Of a stretch of 64,000 bases of DNA, positions 43,834 to 52,357 are shown piece by piece. The stretch is from DGNJ01 sp002388905 (lineage in GTDB: Bacteria > Pseudomonadota > Gammaproteobacteria > Pseudomonadales > Porticoccaceae). The notes under the pieces were generated by a model. That model saw only the letters and a program-made list of their open reading frames with translations, did no database searches and was not told the DNA's origin. The stretch spans positions 89,158 to 153,157 of the forward strand of contig DAITSJ010000006.1 of assembly GCA_036843405.1 (NCBI GenBank). The letters run 5' to 3'. The translations under genes were made by a program, and so were the position numbers. The first letter of the stretch is position 1. Every line of letters starts with the position of its first letter.

Positions 43834-44590
43834 TATCCCGGTCGCGCAATCGCTCGCCGGCACAGAGTGCATTTACAGGCCCTGCGCCGCAAAAATAGGG
43901 CGCCAGAAGCTTCTCGCGCATGAAGTCGGCACGCAACCATGGGGTTCGCCTGAACAAGCGTCCCAGATCGTTGATGGCAGCCCTGCGGAAACTCCGGAAC
44001 CGTTTCAATCGCTCGAAGTCGATCAATTTCACATCCAGGGTCAAGGGATGGATAAAAATATGCTTTGGATAGAGGCTGCCGTGACAATATCCCTGCCGGT
44101 GGAATTCGAACAACCTGAGGCCGACCGCTGCAATGACCTCCCCTGCGAAGGCCCGTTGGCTCCTGAACCTTTCCTGCTCCTGCAGTGCGTCCAGGGAAAC
44201 ATAACCATCCAGCCCCTTCACCACCAGCACGGCCTCCAGGTCGCCGGCATTTTGACGCTCGGCGTAGAGCACCGGTACTGGAGCGAATTTATATTGATAG
44301 CGGAGCTCGCGGATATTGAACGCTTCCCTCGCCGCCCAGGCCTCCCCCCTCAGGGGCCGCCGCCAGGTGCGCCTTATGTAGTTTTTCTGCTGCTTGATAT
44401 AAAAGCTGTCACAGCCGTTTTCAGAATCAACCCGAATAACACCACTCCACTTCCCGGTTCCAATCCGGTTCGGTTCCTCCACCCATTGGCGATCCAGGTG
44501 CCAGAAGGTTTCGAAATCGGTTAATCCCCGCTCGGCCAGTAATTCCCTGTATTTCCCATTTTTCATATACCAGTAATACGCTGTCTTCAC
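43814..44590 (-). CDS. InaA-like lipopolysaccharide kinase, C-terminus supplied by the MITE
   Basis: A 258-residue protein of the WaaP/InaA/Kdo-kinase group. The catalytic loop reads CHGSLYPKHIF with DFERL as the Mg-binding motif, and Lys of VVKGLDG may contact ATP. These kinases phosphorylate LPS core sugars. The last residues (RACSH and the stop) are encoded by the terminal repeat of the 323-bp element, so the natural C-terminus has been cut off. The initiation codon appears to be GTG at 44590; ATG at 44566 is an alternative. A PmrA-type box is 88 bases upstream. Confidence 0.8.
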   Translation of the reverse strand: MKTAYYWYMKNGKYRELLAERGLTDFETFWHLDRQWVEEPNRIGTGKWSGVIRVDSENGCDSFYIKQQKNYIRRTWRRPLRGEAWAAREAFNIRELRYQYKFAPVPVLYAERQNAGDLEAVLVVKGLDGYVSLDALQEQERFRSQRAFAGEVIAAVGLRLFEFHRQGYCHGSLYPKHIFIHPLTLDVKLIDFERLKRFRSFRRAAINDLGRLFRRTPWLRADFMREKLLAPYFCGAGPVNALCAGERLRDRDIRACSH

Positions 44591-44677
44591 CTTGCTTCCA
44601 GACGTCGATCAGTGAAGGAACAGCTCCCTGTTCCGGGGTCGGGATTCCAGCCCTGAGACGATTTTATAGCGGATGTC

Positions 44678-44694
44678 CTTAACGGAGCCTTAAG
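44678..44694 (-). promoter_or_regulatory. PmrA/QseB-type box upstream of the InaA-like kinase
   Basis: CTTAAG and GTTAAG (minus strand) lie as direct repeats 11 bases apart, followed 9 bases later by TATAAA, a good -10 element for the leftward kinase gene. PmrA-type regulators bind this arrangement next to genes for LPS modification. The presence of a QseB/PmrA-like regulator 5 kb away supports the call. Confidence 0.55.
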
Positions 44695-44863
44695 CAACCA
44701 TCAGTTTTCTGACCTCCCGGTGACACCAAAGTTGCATCGCGAACCCCGGCGGGGTATATGAGAAAGATCCTGTACACTGAATCGATGTGGTCCCAGCATC
44801 AATAGCAGCGGAACTGGGCCGCAGAGCATTGATCACTACAATACGATTATCAAGGAGGAAAAC

Positions 44864-45583
44864 ATGCCAAAAACAATCGTTATCGTCGGCGCGGGCGCCG
44901 GTGTCGGGCTGGCGATCGCGGAGCGCTTCGGAAGGGAGGGGTTCAAGGTGGGCTTGATTGCCCGCAACACCTCGCGGCTTGAGGAAATGGCCGATAAACT
45001 GAAGGAGCTGGGTATCGAAGCCGCCGCCTTTACCGCCGATGTAAGGGACAAAAGCGCGCTGGCTGGCGCCATCGAAGCAGCAGTCGACCGCTTTGGCGGG
45101 ATCGACGTGCTGGAATACAGCCCCACCGCCACCGGCGACACCCTGCTCACGCCACGGGAAATGACCGAGGAGAATGAACAATTCCACCTGGAACTGGCGG
45201 TTCTGGGAGCCATCACCGCAGTCCGCAATGCCCTCCCCAGCCTGCAAAAAAGCGACAACGCCGCCATATTATTCACCACCGCTGCCTCCGCACAATACCC
45301 GGTGACCTTTACCGCCAGCTTTGGCGTGGCAGCCGGGGCCCTGCTCAACTACGCGCGGGTGCTGAATCAGGAGTTTGCCGGGAACGGCATCTATGCGGGT
45401 ATCGTTTCCATTGCCGGTTTGGTGGTCCAGCGTGGCGAGGAAGGCGGCCGCAGCCCCAAGGGACTGGAACTCATTGCCGCCCAGGATATCGCCGACCTCC
45501 ACTGGGAGCTCTACACCCGGCGCGACCGGGTCGAGGCGATTATCGGCGATACCGGCATGCTGAGACAGTTGACAGGGCTATAA
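44864..45583 (+). CDS. Atypical SDR-fold protein lacking catalytic Tyr and Lys (SDR6)
   Basis: A 239-residue Rossmann protein with GAGAGVGLA, LIARN and DVRDKSALAG but no usual active site: the stretch that should give YxxxK reads FGVAAGA, with Phe for Tyr and Ala for Lys. It starts after an excellent AAGGAGG. It may bind nucleotide without oxidising alcohols, or have a different activity or regulatory role. It stands alone between the InaA-like kinase and a convergent small gene. Confidence 0.83.
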   Translation: MPKTIVIVGAGAGVGLAIAERFGREGFKVGLIARNTSRLEEMADKLKELGIEAAAFTADVRDKSALAGAIEAAVDRFGGIDVLEYSPTATGDTLLTPREMTEENEQFHLELAVLGAITAVRNALPSLQKSDNAAILFTTAASAQYPVTFTASFGVAAGALLNYARVLNQEFAGNGIYAGIVSIAGLVVQRGEEGGRSPKGLELIAAQDIADLHWELYTRRDRVEAIIGDTGMLRQLTGL

Positions 45584-45709
45584 ACGGTCGGTGCCAGGGG
45601 GCTTTTTTGGCAACCAGATAAAAATGCGTCATCGCTGGCCGTGGCCTTCGAAGCCAGGGCCGTTGCGATAAGCAATCAACCGCCTGATTGTTGGGCGGAT
45701 GGGATTCCG

Positions 45710-45907
45710 TCAGCTGCGCGGTTTGTTGCCCAGGGAGATTTGTCTGGACCCCGTGGAACCCTGGTAACCAGTGACGCCCCGCGCCACTTGGTCAATCTTG
45801 CCACCGGCCTTTAGAAAGGCTTCGGTTTGTGCGGCAATGGTTTCGGAGGAAATTTCCGCGGGCGGTTGCTTTTTCTTTGCGGGGGCTGTCTTGGGTTTGC
45901 CGGCCAT
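45710..45907 (-). CDS. Small Lys-rich protein of unknown function (65 aa)
   Basis: Only 65 residues: a basic, Ala/Pro-rich N-terminus (AGKPKTAPAKKKQPP), a helix (SSETIAAQTEAFLKAGG) and a segment GGKIDQVARGVTGYQG. Short gammaproteobacterial proteins with a similar GGKI-x-G pattern are often annotated as hypothetical. The ATG has little ribosome-site support. Convergent with SDR6 and divergent from LLM2, separated from each by over 100 bases. Confidence 0.6.
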   Translation of the reverse strand: MAGKPKTAPAKKKQPPAEISSETIAAQTEAFLKAGGKIDQVARGVTGYQGSTGSRQISLGNKPRS

Positions 45908-46207
45908 GGGTGCTCACTTTCCAATGTATCAGTCTCCATTATAGGCGATTCGGCATTTTATGTCCCGGAAACAATTGCCGGCCCCCCGACTCATTTTCCT
46001 GGCAACCCGGTCAGTTCCCTCCAAGTAGGAGTCAAAAAAACCGGGTGTATCAAGCCGGGCGGAAGGCTCCATCGGCAACGGCCTGTACCGCCGATCATGC
46101 ATATTGATACAACCATCGGGTACAGTATGGGCCGAAAGTGGCTTATACCGACGCCTGTGGCTCTTTAATCGATATCAATCCAACGGGCTGGGAATGGATA
46201 ATAGACA
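45908..46207. other. Intergenic region, no feature recognised
   Basis: About 300 bases between the small Lys-rich gene and LLM2, probably containing both divergent promoters. I see no strong palindrome, hairpin or open frame. Confidence 0.35.
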
Positions 46208-47098
46208 ATGAAATTTGGCTATCTCACCATGGGGTTCGACCTGCAATACCAGGCCGCCTGTGCGATTCACGCTGAAAAGCGCGGCTTTGAGTCGGCCTGG
46301 CTGCCGGATCACCTGGCCATGCCCGCGGAAATCCCCAGGTCCTACCCGTACCTGTTCGATGAAGAGGGAAACCCGAGACTCGACCCCCGGTCACCCATCT
46401 TTGACCCCTGGGTGCTTATCAGCCACCTGGCGACCGCGACCCGGACACTCCGGTTTGGCACCGCGGTTTATCTCCTTCCCCTGCGCGACCCGGTGGCTGT
46501 TGCCCGATCCCTGGTAACCCTGGACCACCTCAGTCACGGGCGAGTGACGCTGGGTGTGGGGGTCGGCTGGTTCAAGGAGGAATTTGAGGCGCTGGGCGTG
46601 CCGTTCCACCGCCGCGGCGCGCTCGCCGACGAGAGCATTCAGCTGCTGCGGCAATTATGGCATGAAGACGTTGTCACCCATGAAGGGGCGTTTTATACCA
46701 TCAGGGATCTCAGTTTCTACCCCAAGCCCGTGCAGCAGCCGGCCATTCCAGTTCACATTGGCGGCGCCTCCCCCGCGGCATTGCGGCGCGCAGGCACCCT
46801 GGGCGACGGCTGGCTGGACGCCGGCTCGACGGACCTGGATGAGATTGCCCGGCAGATAAAGACAATTGACCAGCACCGTCACGAAGCCGGCAGGAGTGAT
46901 ATGCCCTTCGAGATCACCCTGGTGAACAACAATATCTTCAATTCCCCCGACGCGGTCAGACGAGCGCGGGACCTGGGCGTGACCCGCATCGTGGTCAGCC
47001 CTCTGCAAGGCCCCTTTTCACCGGGCCGCCTCAGCTGTGAATCGGATTACCTGCGCTTTATCGACGCCTATGCCGATGCGGTGATAGATAAGGTTTAG
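46208..47098 (+). CDS. LLM class F420-dependent-type oxidoreductase (LLM2)
   Basis: A 296-residue luciferase-like enzyme. It shows SAWLPDHLAMPAE, FGTAVYLLPLRDP, TLGVGVGWFKEEFEALG and IPVHIGGASPAALRRAG, typical of the F420-dependent subfamily often met in Mycobacterium but also in some gammaproteobacteria lacking F420. The ATG has weak ribosome-site support. It is not closely related to LLM1. Presumably oxidises or reduces an alcohol/carbonyl, cofactor FMN or F420. Confidence 0.85.
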   Translation: MKFGYLTMGFDLQYQAACAIHAEKRGFESAWLPDHLAMPAEIPRSYPYLFDEEGNPRLDPRSPIFDPWVLISHLATATRTLRFGTAVYLLPLRDPVAVARSLVTLDHLSHGRVTLGVGVGWFKEEFEALGVPFHRRGALADESIQLLRQLWHEDVVTHEGAFYTIRDLSFYPKPVQQPAIPVHIGGASPAALRRAGTLGDGWLDAGSTDLDEIARQIKTIDQHRHEAGRSDMPFEITLVNNNIFNSPDAVRRARDLGVTRIVVSPLQGPFSPGRLSCESDYLRFIDAYADAVIDKV

Positions 47099-47342
47099 CG
47101 CCGGCGCAGGCAGGGTTAGCGAATGCCGATGACGGGATTGAACACATAGCTGGCACGCACCGCGCCAGGCTGGGCTTACCCTGATTGGTACCGGGGGGAC
47201 TCTTTATCGGGGATACAGTCCCATCATAGACGATAGATGTAATGGACCCGCACCCGGCTGCGCCTTGCATTGGCGCTCGGTTAGCCACAAACTTTCCGCC
47301 CCGGCACCAGCGACAACTAAGCCACGCAAGGAGTTTCGCCCC

Positions 47343-47834
47343 ATGCCTTCATCATGGCCCGCTTCCCGTCGGGCGTTCGGCCTGCCCCGCCCGGTCCTGG
47401 CGTTTGCCCCCGCCGTGGCGACCACTTATGTCGTGGCTTCCCTTTTCCAGACGGCGTTTGTCCTCGCCGGCCTTTATTCCATCGGGGCCCGGTTCAGCCC
47501 GATGGATGTGCTGCGCACCGCACTGCACGATCTGTATGGCCTCGCCTTCCATGGCATGTTTGTATCCTATCTGCTCCTGGTCGCCCTGGGTTTTGCCGTG
47601 GCACTGCCGGTTGCTGGCGCCATCAAACACTGGACACCGCTCAAGGGAACCATTATCTATCCGCTGGCCGGTGCCGCCATGATGGGCGCCATGCTGATCA
47701 TTGCCAAAACGGTGTTTTTTGGCATCTCCCTTTATGCCGGCACCCGGGGCATGGGCGGCCTTGCGGGCCAAATGCTGGCAGGGGCCCTCGGCGGCTTTGT
47801 ATTCGGGCAACTGGTGAAGGCGCGCAAACAATGA
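47343..47834 (+). CDS. Hypothetical integral membrane protein with four helices
   Basis: A 163-residue protein with four predicted membrane helices, Gly/Ala-rich (MMGAMLIIAKTVFFGISLYAG; LAGQMLAGALGGFVFG). AAGGAG stands 9 bases before the ATG at 47343, so the longer open frame to 47265 was rejected. It overlaps the PQQ-dehydrogenase gene by 4 bases (ATGA) and so may anchor or support it. Family not recognised. Confidence 0.75.
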   Translation: MPSSWPASRRAFGLPRPVLAFAPAVATTYVVASLFQTAFVLAGLYSIGARFSPMDVLRTALHDLYGLAFHGMFVSYLLLVALGFAVALPVAGAIKHWTPLKGTIIYPLAGAAMMGAMLIIAKTVFFGISLYAGTRGMGGLAGQMLAGALGGFVFGQLVKARKQ

Positions 47835-48994
47835 AAACTGTTCACCCTTTACGGGTATGGACCACCGCAACGACACAACTCGCGCGCACTGCCCGCCGGA
47901 TGGCAGCGCTGACGATGATGGTCTTTCCAGGCAGCATCATGGCGGCACCGGGGGACTACCGCGTCGACACCCTGGTGTCCGGCCTGACACAACCCATGAG
48001 TGTCGCATTTTTGCCGGGCGGCGATCTGCTGGTGACAGAAAAGCGCGGCGCGTTGCGCCTGATTCGTAACGGCCGGTTGATCCCGCAGCCTGTGGCGGTG
48101 ATCGATGATGTGTTCGACGGTGCCCAGGGCGGCCTGACCGATGTGGTGCTCCACCCGAAGTTTGGCGACAACCAGCTTGTCTACCTGGCATTTTCCGGCG
48201 GCACCGCCAAGGCCAACAGCACCCGGGTAGCCCGCGGCCGGCTGGTGGATGATCGCCTCCGGGATTTCGAAGAGATTTTCCGTGCCCGACCCGAGAAAGA
48301 CACCGGCGTGCACTTCGGTGGACGCCTGGCATTCCGCCAGGATGGCACTTTGTCGGTCACGGTCGGGGACGGGGCCCAATACCGGGAAAAGGCCCAGGAT
48401 CTGTCAAGCCTGCTGGGTTCCGTAATCCGTATCAATGAGGACGGCTCAATACCGGCGGATAACCCCTTTGTCAGCCGCGACAATGCCCGGGACGCGATCT
48501 GGAGCTACGGTCATCGCAACCCGCAGGGGCTGGTGGTGGACAGCAAAACCGGTAAGGTCTATGCCACCGAGCACGGCCCCCGCGGCGGCGATGAACTCAA
48601 CCTGATCGAGCCCGGCAACAACTACGGCTGGCCCCTGGCAACCCACGGCGTCGACTACACCGGCGCGGCCATTACACCTTTCACGGAGTATCCCGGCACG
48701 GTGCAACCCCTGACCCACTGGACACCGTCACTGGCGCCTTCCGGACTTGCCCTTTGCCGCCGGTGCCTGTGGCCCGCCTGGGAGGGGGATCTGTTTGCGG
48801 GCATGTTGATGGGCGCCCAGGTCCAGCGCGTGCGGTTGTTGCCAACCGGCGGTGTGGAGCGGGAAGCATTGTTTGAGGATGTTGGCGAACGTATTCGCGA
48901 TGTGCGCTTTGGTCCCGATGGCGCCCTCTATCTGGTGACGGACAATGTCGAGGGCCGGGTATTGAGGATTACACCCGTTGGCGGTCAGGAGTAA
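47831..48994 (+). CDS. PQQ-dependent soluble aldose-sugar dehydrogenase, with a local double indel
   Basis: A 387-residue beta-propeller sugar dehydrogenase exported to the periplasm: signal peptide ending GSIMA|AP, then DTLVSGLTQPMSVAFLPGGD, DVVLHPKF, RLAFRQDG, IWSYGHRNPQGLV, EHGPRGGDELN and NNYGWPLATHG, including the His and Asn/Gln sites known to bind PQQ and Ca2+. At about 48749-48770 the protein reads LALCRRCLWPAW; removing one C there and adding one shortly after gives GLAFAAGALWPAW, which suits the family, so two compensating indels are likely. It oxidises sugars and passes electrons to the chain. Start ATG overlaps the preceding gene. Confidence 0.85.
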   Translation: MKTVHPLRVWTTATTQLARTARRMAALTMMVFPGSIMAAPGDYRVDTLVSGLTQPMSVAFLPGGDLLVTEKRGALRLIRNGRLIPQPVAVIDDVFDGAQGGLTDVVLHPKFGDNQLVYLAFSGGTAKANSTRVARGRLVDDRLRDFEEIFRARPEKDTGVHFGGRLAFRQDGTLSVTVGDGAQYREKAQDLSSLLGSVIRINEDGSIPADNPFVSRDNARDAIWSYGHRNPQGLVVDSKTGKVYATEHGPRGGDELNLIEPGNNYGWPLATHGVDYTGAAITPFTEYPGTVQPLTHWTPSLAPSGLALCRRCLWPAWEGDLFAGMLMGAQVQRVRLLPTGGVEREALFEDVGERIRDVRFGPDGALYLVTDNVEGRVLRITPVGGQE

Positions 48995-49048
48995 TAATCG
49001 CTCCCGGTCCACCACTCGATATTGCCAAGGACCATCGCTGCATTCCGG

Positions 49049-50398
49049 CTATCCGGCCAGGTCAACGGCTTTCAGGGCGTAGCCCTCCAGCCGTTCATCG
49101 AGGTTGGCGGCAATCATTACCTGACTTTCAATCTGCCAGGCAAAGAATTCAAGCAAGCGCTGATCCTGCTCAGGGCCCGCCTCCAGGACATACGTCTCCA
49201 TGCGGCGGTCCAGATCATCGAGGTCAGCGGGCACGGTCCCCAGAAAATCCGCCGCCCGCTGTAGCTCCTGCTCGCGAAGCGTGTGGCCCAGGCTATCGTT
49301 TTGTGCCAGCCATCCACACATCATCAGCGCCGAATCGCGGGCGGCGCGGTCCGCATCACCGCCCGGCACCATTCGCTCCAGAGTCTGGGCGAGCACATCC
49401 ACTGTCCGCGCCTGGCGGGTGGGTCTGGCCGCCGGTGGGGTGCAGCGCTCCACCGTCACTCCCATGCATTCGGCCATGGCCCAGATAAAGGCACGACGGC
49501 AGGTGAGATCCCAGACAAGGTATTCACCGTGGAGCGGGGTTGACGGGTCCTTGAGGGGACCGGCCAGGGACATCACGGCGGTCATCATGAAGCTGGCGGT
49601 GTGAAAGCTGAGTGCCGGGGCGTCCACCGGCTCGCCGGTGATTTTCTGATAATGGCGAATCATTTCCGATACGGGAATACCCAGCGGCTCGGTGGGATCC
49701 CGCACCCGCAAGGCGGCAAGATCAGCCAGCGGATCACCAATGTGCGCCGCCTCAAAATCGTAAATACCAATGAGTTTGCCGTCATGGCACAGGAACTGGC
49801 CCGCATCCCCGTGAATAAGGGCCGACCTGGGCGCCCGTTCGGGCACGTTTCGGCGCAGCCATTTGAGACCGAATTCGATGAGCGGCTCGGGTGCCCGCTT
49901 GGTTCGTTCGTAGAGAGGCTGGTTGGCATCCAGGTAGGCGAGGTAGGTGTCCGCAGGCGTCGGGGGCAGGCGGATGCCCATCTCCACGAAGGGGTCAATA
50001 TCCAGGGCATGCATCCGCGCCATGATCTCGACGTAGTGAAGTGCTACCCGGCGTCGATCCTCATCCCCGGCAAGCAAAGCCATGTCCCGTTCACCGGCCA
50101 TACGATCCATGACAATGCCCTCCGGATCCTGGCAATAACCATAGACCCGCGGCACCGGCAACCCGCCCCGTGCCAGGCGCACCAGAATATCGTGCTCGCG
50201 TTTTAGCCCGGGATAGGGTTCTGCGTCCAGTTGCTTGTCGCCACGAATGTACAGAGGCAGGGCCTTGCCTTCCCGCTCGACGGTGGCGTACCAGCATTTG
50301 CGCCATCGCGGCTGCCGATCGAGGGATACCACTTTGCCGCCCACACACTCCTCGATGAAGGCCGCCAGACGTTGCTCTTCCGGGCTGGTTATTACCAT
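49049..50398 (-). CDS. Phosphotransferase family protein (APH fold)
   Basis: A 449-residue kinase-like protein of the aminoglycoside phosphotransferase/choline-kinase clan. It has the catalytic loop LIHGDAGQFLCHDGK and the Mg-binding YDFEAAHIGDPLADLA. Long C-terminal extension (about residues 290-449) is helical. Such proteins in catabolic islands often act on hydrophobic xenobiotics or acyl-CoA-linked substrates rather than on antibiotics. ATG 50398 follows GGAGAGAG, hence preferred over an upstream start at 50440. Convergent with the PQQ-dehydrogenase. Confidence 0.82.
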   Translation of the reverse strand: MVITSPEEQRLAAFIEECVGGKVVSLDRQPRWRKCWYATVEREGKALPLYIRGDKQLDAEPYPGLKREHDILVRLARGGLPVPRVYGYCQDPEGIVMDRMAGERDMALLAGDEDRRRVALHYVEIMARMHALDIDPFVEMGIRLPPTPADTYLAYLDANQPLYERTKRAPEPLIEFGLKWLRRNVPERAPRSALIHGDAGQFLCHDGKLIGIYDFEAAHIGDPLADLAALRVRDPTEPLGIPVSEMIRHYQKITGEPVDAPALSFHTASFMMTAVMSLAGPLKDPSTPLHGEYLVWDLTCRRAFIWAMAECMGVTVERCTPPAARPTRQARTVDVLAQTLERMVPGGDADRAARDSALMMCGWLAQNDSLGHTLREQELQRAADFLGTVPADLDDLDRRMETYVLEAGPEQDQRLLEFFAWQIESQVMIAANLDERLEGYALKAVDLAG

Positions 50399-50976
50399 CA
50401 CTCTCTCCAAAAACCCCGTGCCTAATCGTTCAGATAGCACAGTAACAAAACCTGCACAGTAACAGTATCCAGGCTGGAAATGTTCTTTCCTTTGCCCCCT
50501 AAGTGAAAGGCCCCGCTAAGTGAAGGAGTCCGGTTGCGACAGCGACCAGGGCCTAAAGCGCCCGGAGAGCGTTGCCTGCCAGGCAGGCATAACAATGACA
50601 GGGCATCGGCCGGAAACGACCCGCCAAATCATCTTTGCCTGTTCCACTGGTTCGTATGGCGATCCGCAAGAAACTGGCACGCCCCCTCGTGCGCACCAAC
50701 CTTGCAAGTTCATATTGTTCAATCGGTTAGCGACTTATCCGCGACAACAATCACACCGTAAAAATCGCCCGATACGCATCAAAGATCCGCGCCAAGAGCG
50801 GTCCTGCTCAACTGTTTTCGAAATCTGATACAAATACCTATGCATTTTTGTACAATTTGATGTATAGTTTTTTGCAGTGGCTGTACAAGGGTGCAAAAAC
50901 CATCGGCTCAAAGGCCATGCTCCCCTCTCGAAAGGGTTCAGCCCACACACAAGCTCAATTGACGAGGTGTACCACC
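50399..50976. other. Intergenic region upstream of the small membrane-protein cluster
   Basis: About 580 bases with no gene I can support; the open frame 50520-50828 has no protein-like features. Contents include a short palindrome GCCTGCCAGGCAGGC (50574-50588) and a direct repeat of CTAAGTGAA (near 50501 and 50515). The AT-rich stretch 50840-50875 may hold the promoter of the next gene. Confidence 0.35.
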
Positions 50977-51204
50977 ATGATAGAGAAGAACCTTGGCAAC
51001 ATAGAACGCCTGGTGAGATTGATAATCGGCGTGGCCCTGGCCTTTTTTGTATTTTCCCGCCCATCCATAAACGCCGTTGAAATTTTTATTTCGATTGCGG
51101 CGCTTTTCCTCATCCTCAATGGCGTCTTTTCCCGATGCTTTTTGTGGTGGGCGCTGGGCATCAACACCATAAAACCCCATCCCAGTGAATGCCGATACGG
51201 CTAG
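50977..51204 (+). CDS. DUF2892 (YgaP-transmembrane-like) inner-membrane protein
   Basis: A 75-residue protein starting MIEKNLGNIERLVRLIIG, followed by two membrane helices, fitting the DUF2892/YgaP C-terminal domain family. Start at 50977 with GAGGTG upstream; an open frame to 50848 adds unrelated sequence. In other species the domain is fused to rhodanese; here it stands alone and begins a series of tiny membrane-protein genes. Confidence 0.85.
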   Translation: MIEKNLGNIERLVRLIIGVALAFFVFSRPSINAVEIFISIAALFLILNGVFSRCFLWWALGINTIKPHPSECRYG

Positions 51205-51271
51205 TACCGGGGTTCTCATTGCCAAGAGGCGAAGTGGCTGTCTGCCGGCGACTGTCGAGTAAGGGAACGAC

Positions 51272-51478
51272 ATGAAAATTCATGCCGGCGCCCGGGTTGC
51301 GCTTATCGGAATCGGTGGGCTGTTTCTGGCGATTGCGGTTGTGCTTTTTCTCCTCAGCGCTGCTGGCCTGATTGAGAACCCAGGCTCCCTTGTACTTGGT
51401 CAATCCAGGGTTCGTACGCTTGCCTCGCTGGCGGTCATGGGGTGCCTGGCACTGGCCGCAGGTTTTTGGGACAAATAA
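51272..51478 (+). CDS. Small membrane protein, two helices (68 aa)
   Basis: A 68-residue protein with two hydrophobic helices (VALIGIGGLFLAIAVVLFLL and LASLAVMGCLALAAGFW) and a short soluble middle. Positive residues at the start suggest N-in topology. No family recognised. It is located 67 bases after the DUF2892 gene and 15 before the next small gene. Confidence 0.7.
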   Translation: MKIHAGARVALIGIGGLFLAIAVVLFLLSAAGLIENPGSLVLGQSRVRTLASLAVMGCLALAAGFWDK

Positions 51479-51493
51479 CCAAGCGGAGGATTT

Positions 51494-51673
51494 ATGTTCA
51501 AAATTTCCGATTTTTTTATTCTGGCGGCAGTCGCCATCTCCTTTGCCGTTTCCGGATTCTTATGGTTCTCCGGACAGAAAGAGGAAGGTCTGTTCACGGC
51601 CCTTTGGGTACCGTCGATTCTTTGTTTCGGCATCTATTTCAAGCTACTGGGCCTGGGAGGTAGAGACAAATGA
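51494..51673 (+). CDS. Small membrane protein, two helices (59 aa)
   Basis: A 59-codon gene. AGGAGG-like sequence (GCGGAGGATTT) directly precedes the ATG. It begins MFKISDFFILAAVAISFAVS and contains two hydrophobic stretches split by SGQKEEG, ending LGLGGRDK. It overlaps the next gene by ATGA. Function unknown; the strong ribosome site, coupling and membrane character make it a real gene. Confidence 0.75.
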   Translation: MFKISDFFILAAVAISFAVSGFLWFSGQKEEGLFTALWVPSILCFGIYFKLLGLGGRDK

Positions 51674-51798
51674 GCGATCAGATGATTCTCGGCGTCGCTA
51701 TCGCCGTCTTCGTGCTCCTGGGCATCGGCCTGTTTTTCACGGTTAAGGAATACCGGCAGACGATTTATCCGCCGTCAGAACGCGACCAGGACGACTGA
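51670..51798 (+). CDS. Single-helix membrane micropeptide (42 aa)
   Basis: A 42-residue peptide: a short polar start (MSDQ), one membrane helix (MILGVAIAVFVLLGIGLFF) and a charged tail (TVKEYRQTIYPPSERDQDD). Its ATG overlaps the preceding stop, so it is translationally coupled. It has the architecture of small accessory subunits of respiratory or transport complexes, but I do not recognise a family. Confidence 0.7.
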   Translation: MSDQMILGVAIAVFVLLGIGLFFTVKEYRQTIYPPSERDQDD

Positions 51799-51824
51799 AT
51801 AGACGATGTTTTGGGGGGACGGCC

Positions 51825-52322
51825 ATGACCCGGAATTCTGCGACCGGTACGCCTACAACAATGACGAATACGATTCCCATCCCCAAGCGGGCAGGAGACC
51901 CAACCCGCCTTCTCGCCCATCTCGGCACAATCCCTTTCCTTGCCGGTGCCCTGTTGCTGACGGCGGGAATTCAACGGATCGGAACCGCGCTCGACACCGT
52001 CACCCTGATGGGAAGCTATGGCCTCGCTATCATCAGTTTTATGGCCGGCACGCTTTGGGGTGTCAGCAAGCGATCCGTCGGCGCTTCCGAACACGGCATC
52101 CTGGTAGTTAGCAACGTTGTCACTCTGGCGGCATGGGTCGGTTTTTTGATCCTCCCCTCCCCGCTGTTACTACTGTTGTTAACCCTACTTTTTCCTCTTC
52201 TGCTGGCGGCGGATTATCAACTGATGAAACAAGCGCAGATCACCATCTCCTACTTCCGGTTGCGCTGTCACGTCACCGGCGTCGTGGTGGCGGCATTGCT
52301 TGTAAGCTTGATTTTCCTGTGA
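51825..52322 (+). CDS. DUF3429 family membrane protein
   Basis: A 165-residue inner-membrane protein with five helices and the DUF3429 pattern (LLAHLGTIPFLAGAL, YGLAIISFMAGTLWG, ending YFRLRCHVTGVVV). GGGGGG precedes the ATG by a few bases. DUF3429 is common in marine gamma- and alphaproteobacteria; function unknown. It probably continues the small membrane-protein cluster. Confidence 0.82.
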   Translation: MTRNSATGTPTTMTNTIPIPKRAGDPTRLLAHLGTIPFLAGALLLTAGIQRIGTALDTVTLMGSYGLAIISFMAGTLWGVSKRSVGASEHGILVVSNVVTLAAWVGFLILPSPLLLLLLTLLFPLLLAADYQLMKQAQITISYFRLRCHVTGVVVAALLVSLIFL

Positions 52323-52357
52323 ACCATAATGTCAGCCATTGCCGGATTTAAGGGGCC

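Noticed and set aside
50520..50828. Small open frame 102 codons in the intergenic region
   Set aside because: No ribosome site, atypical composition, no membrane or domain pattern.
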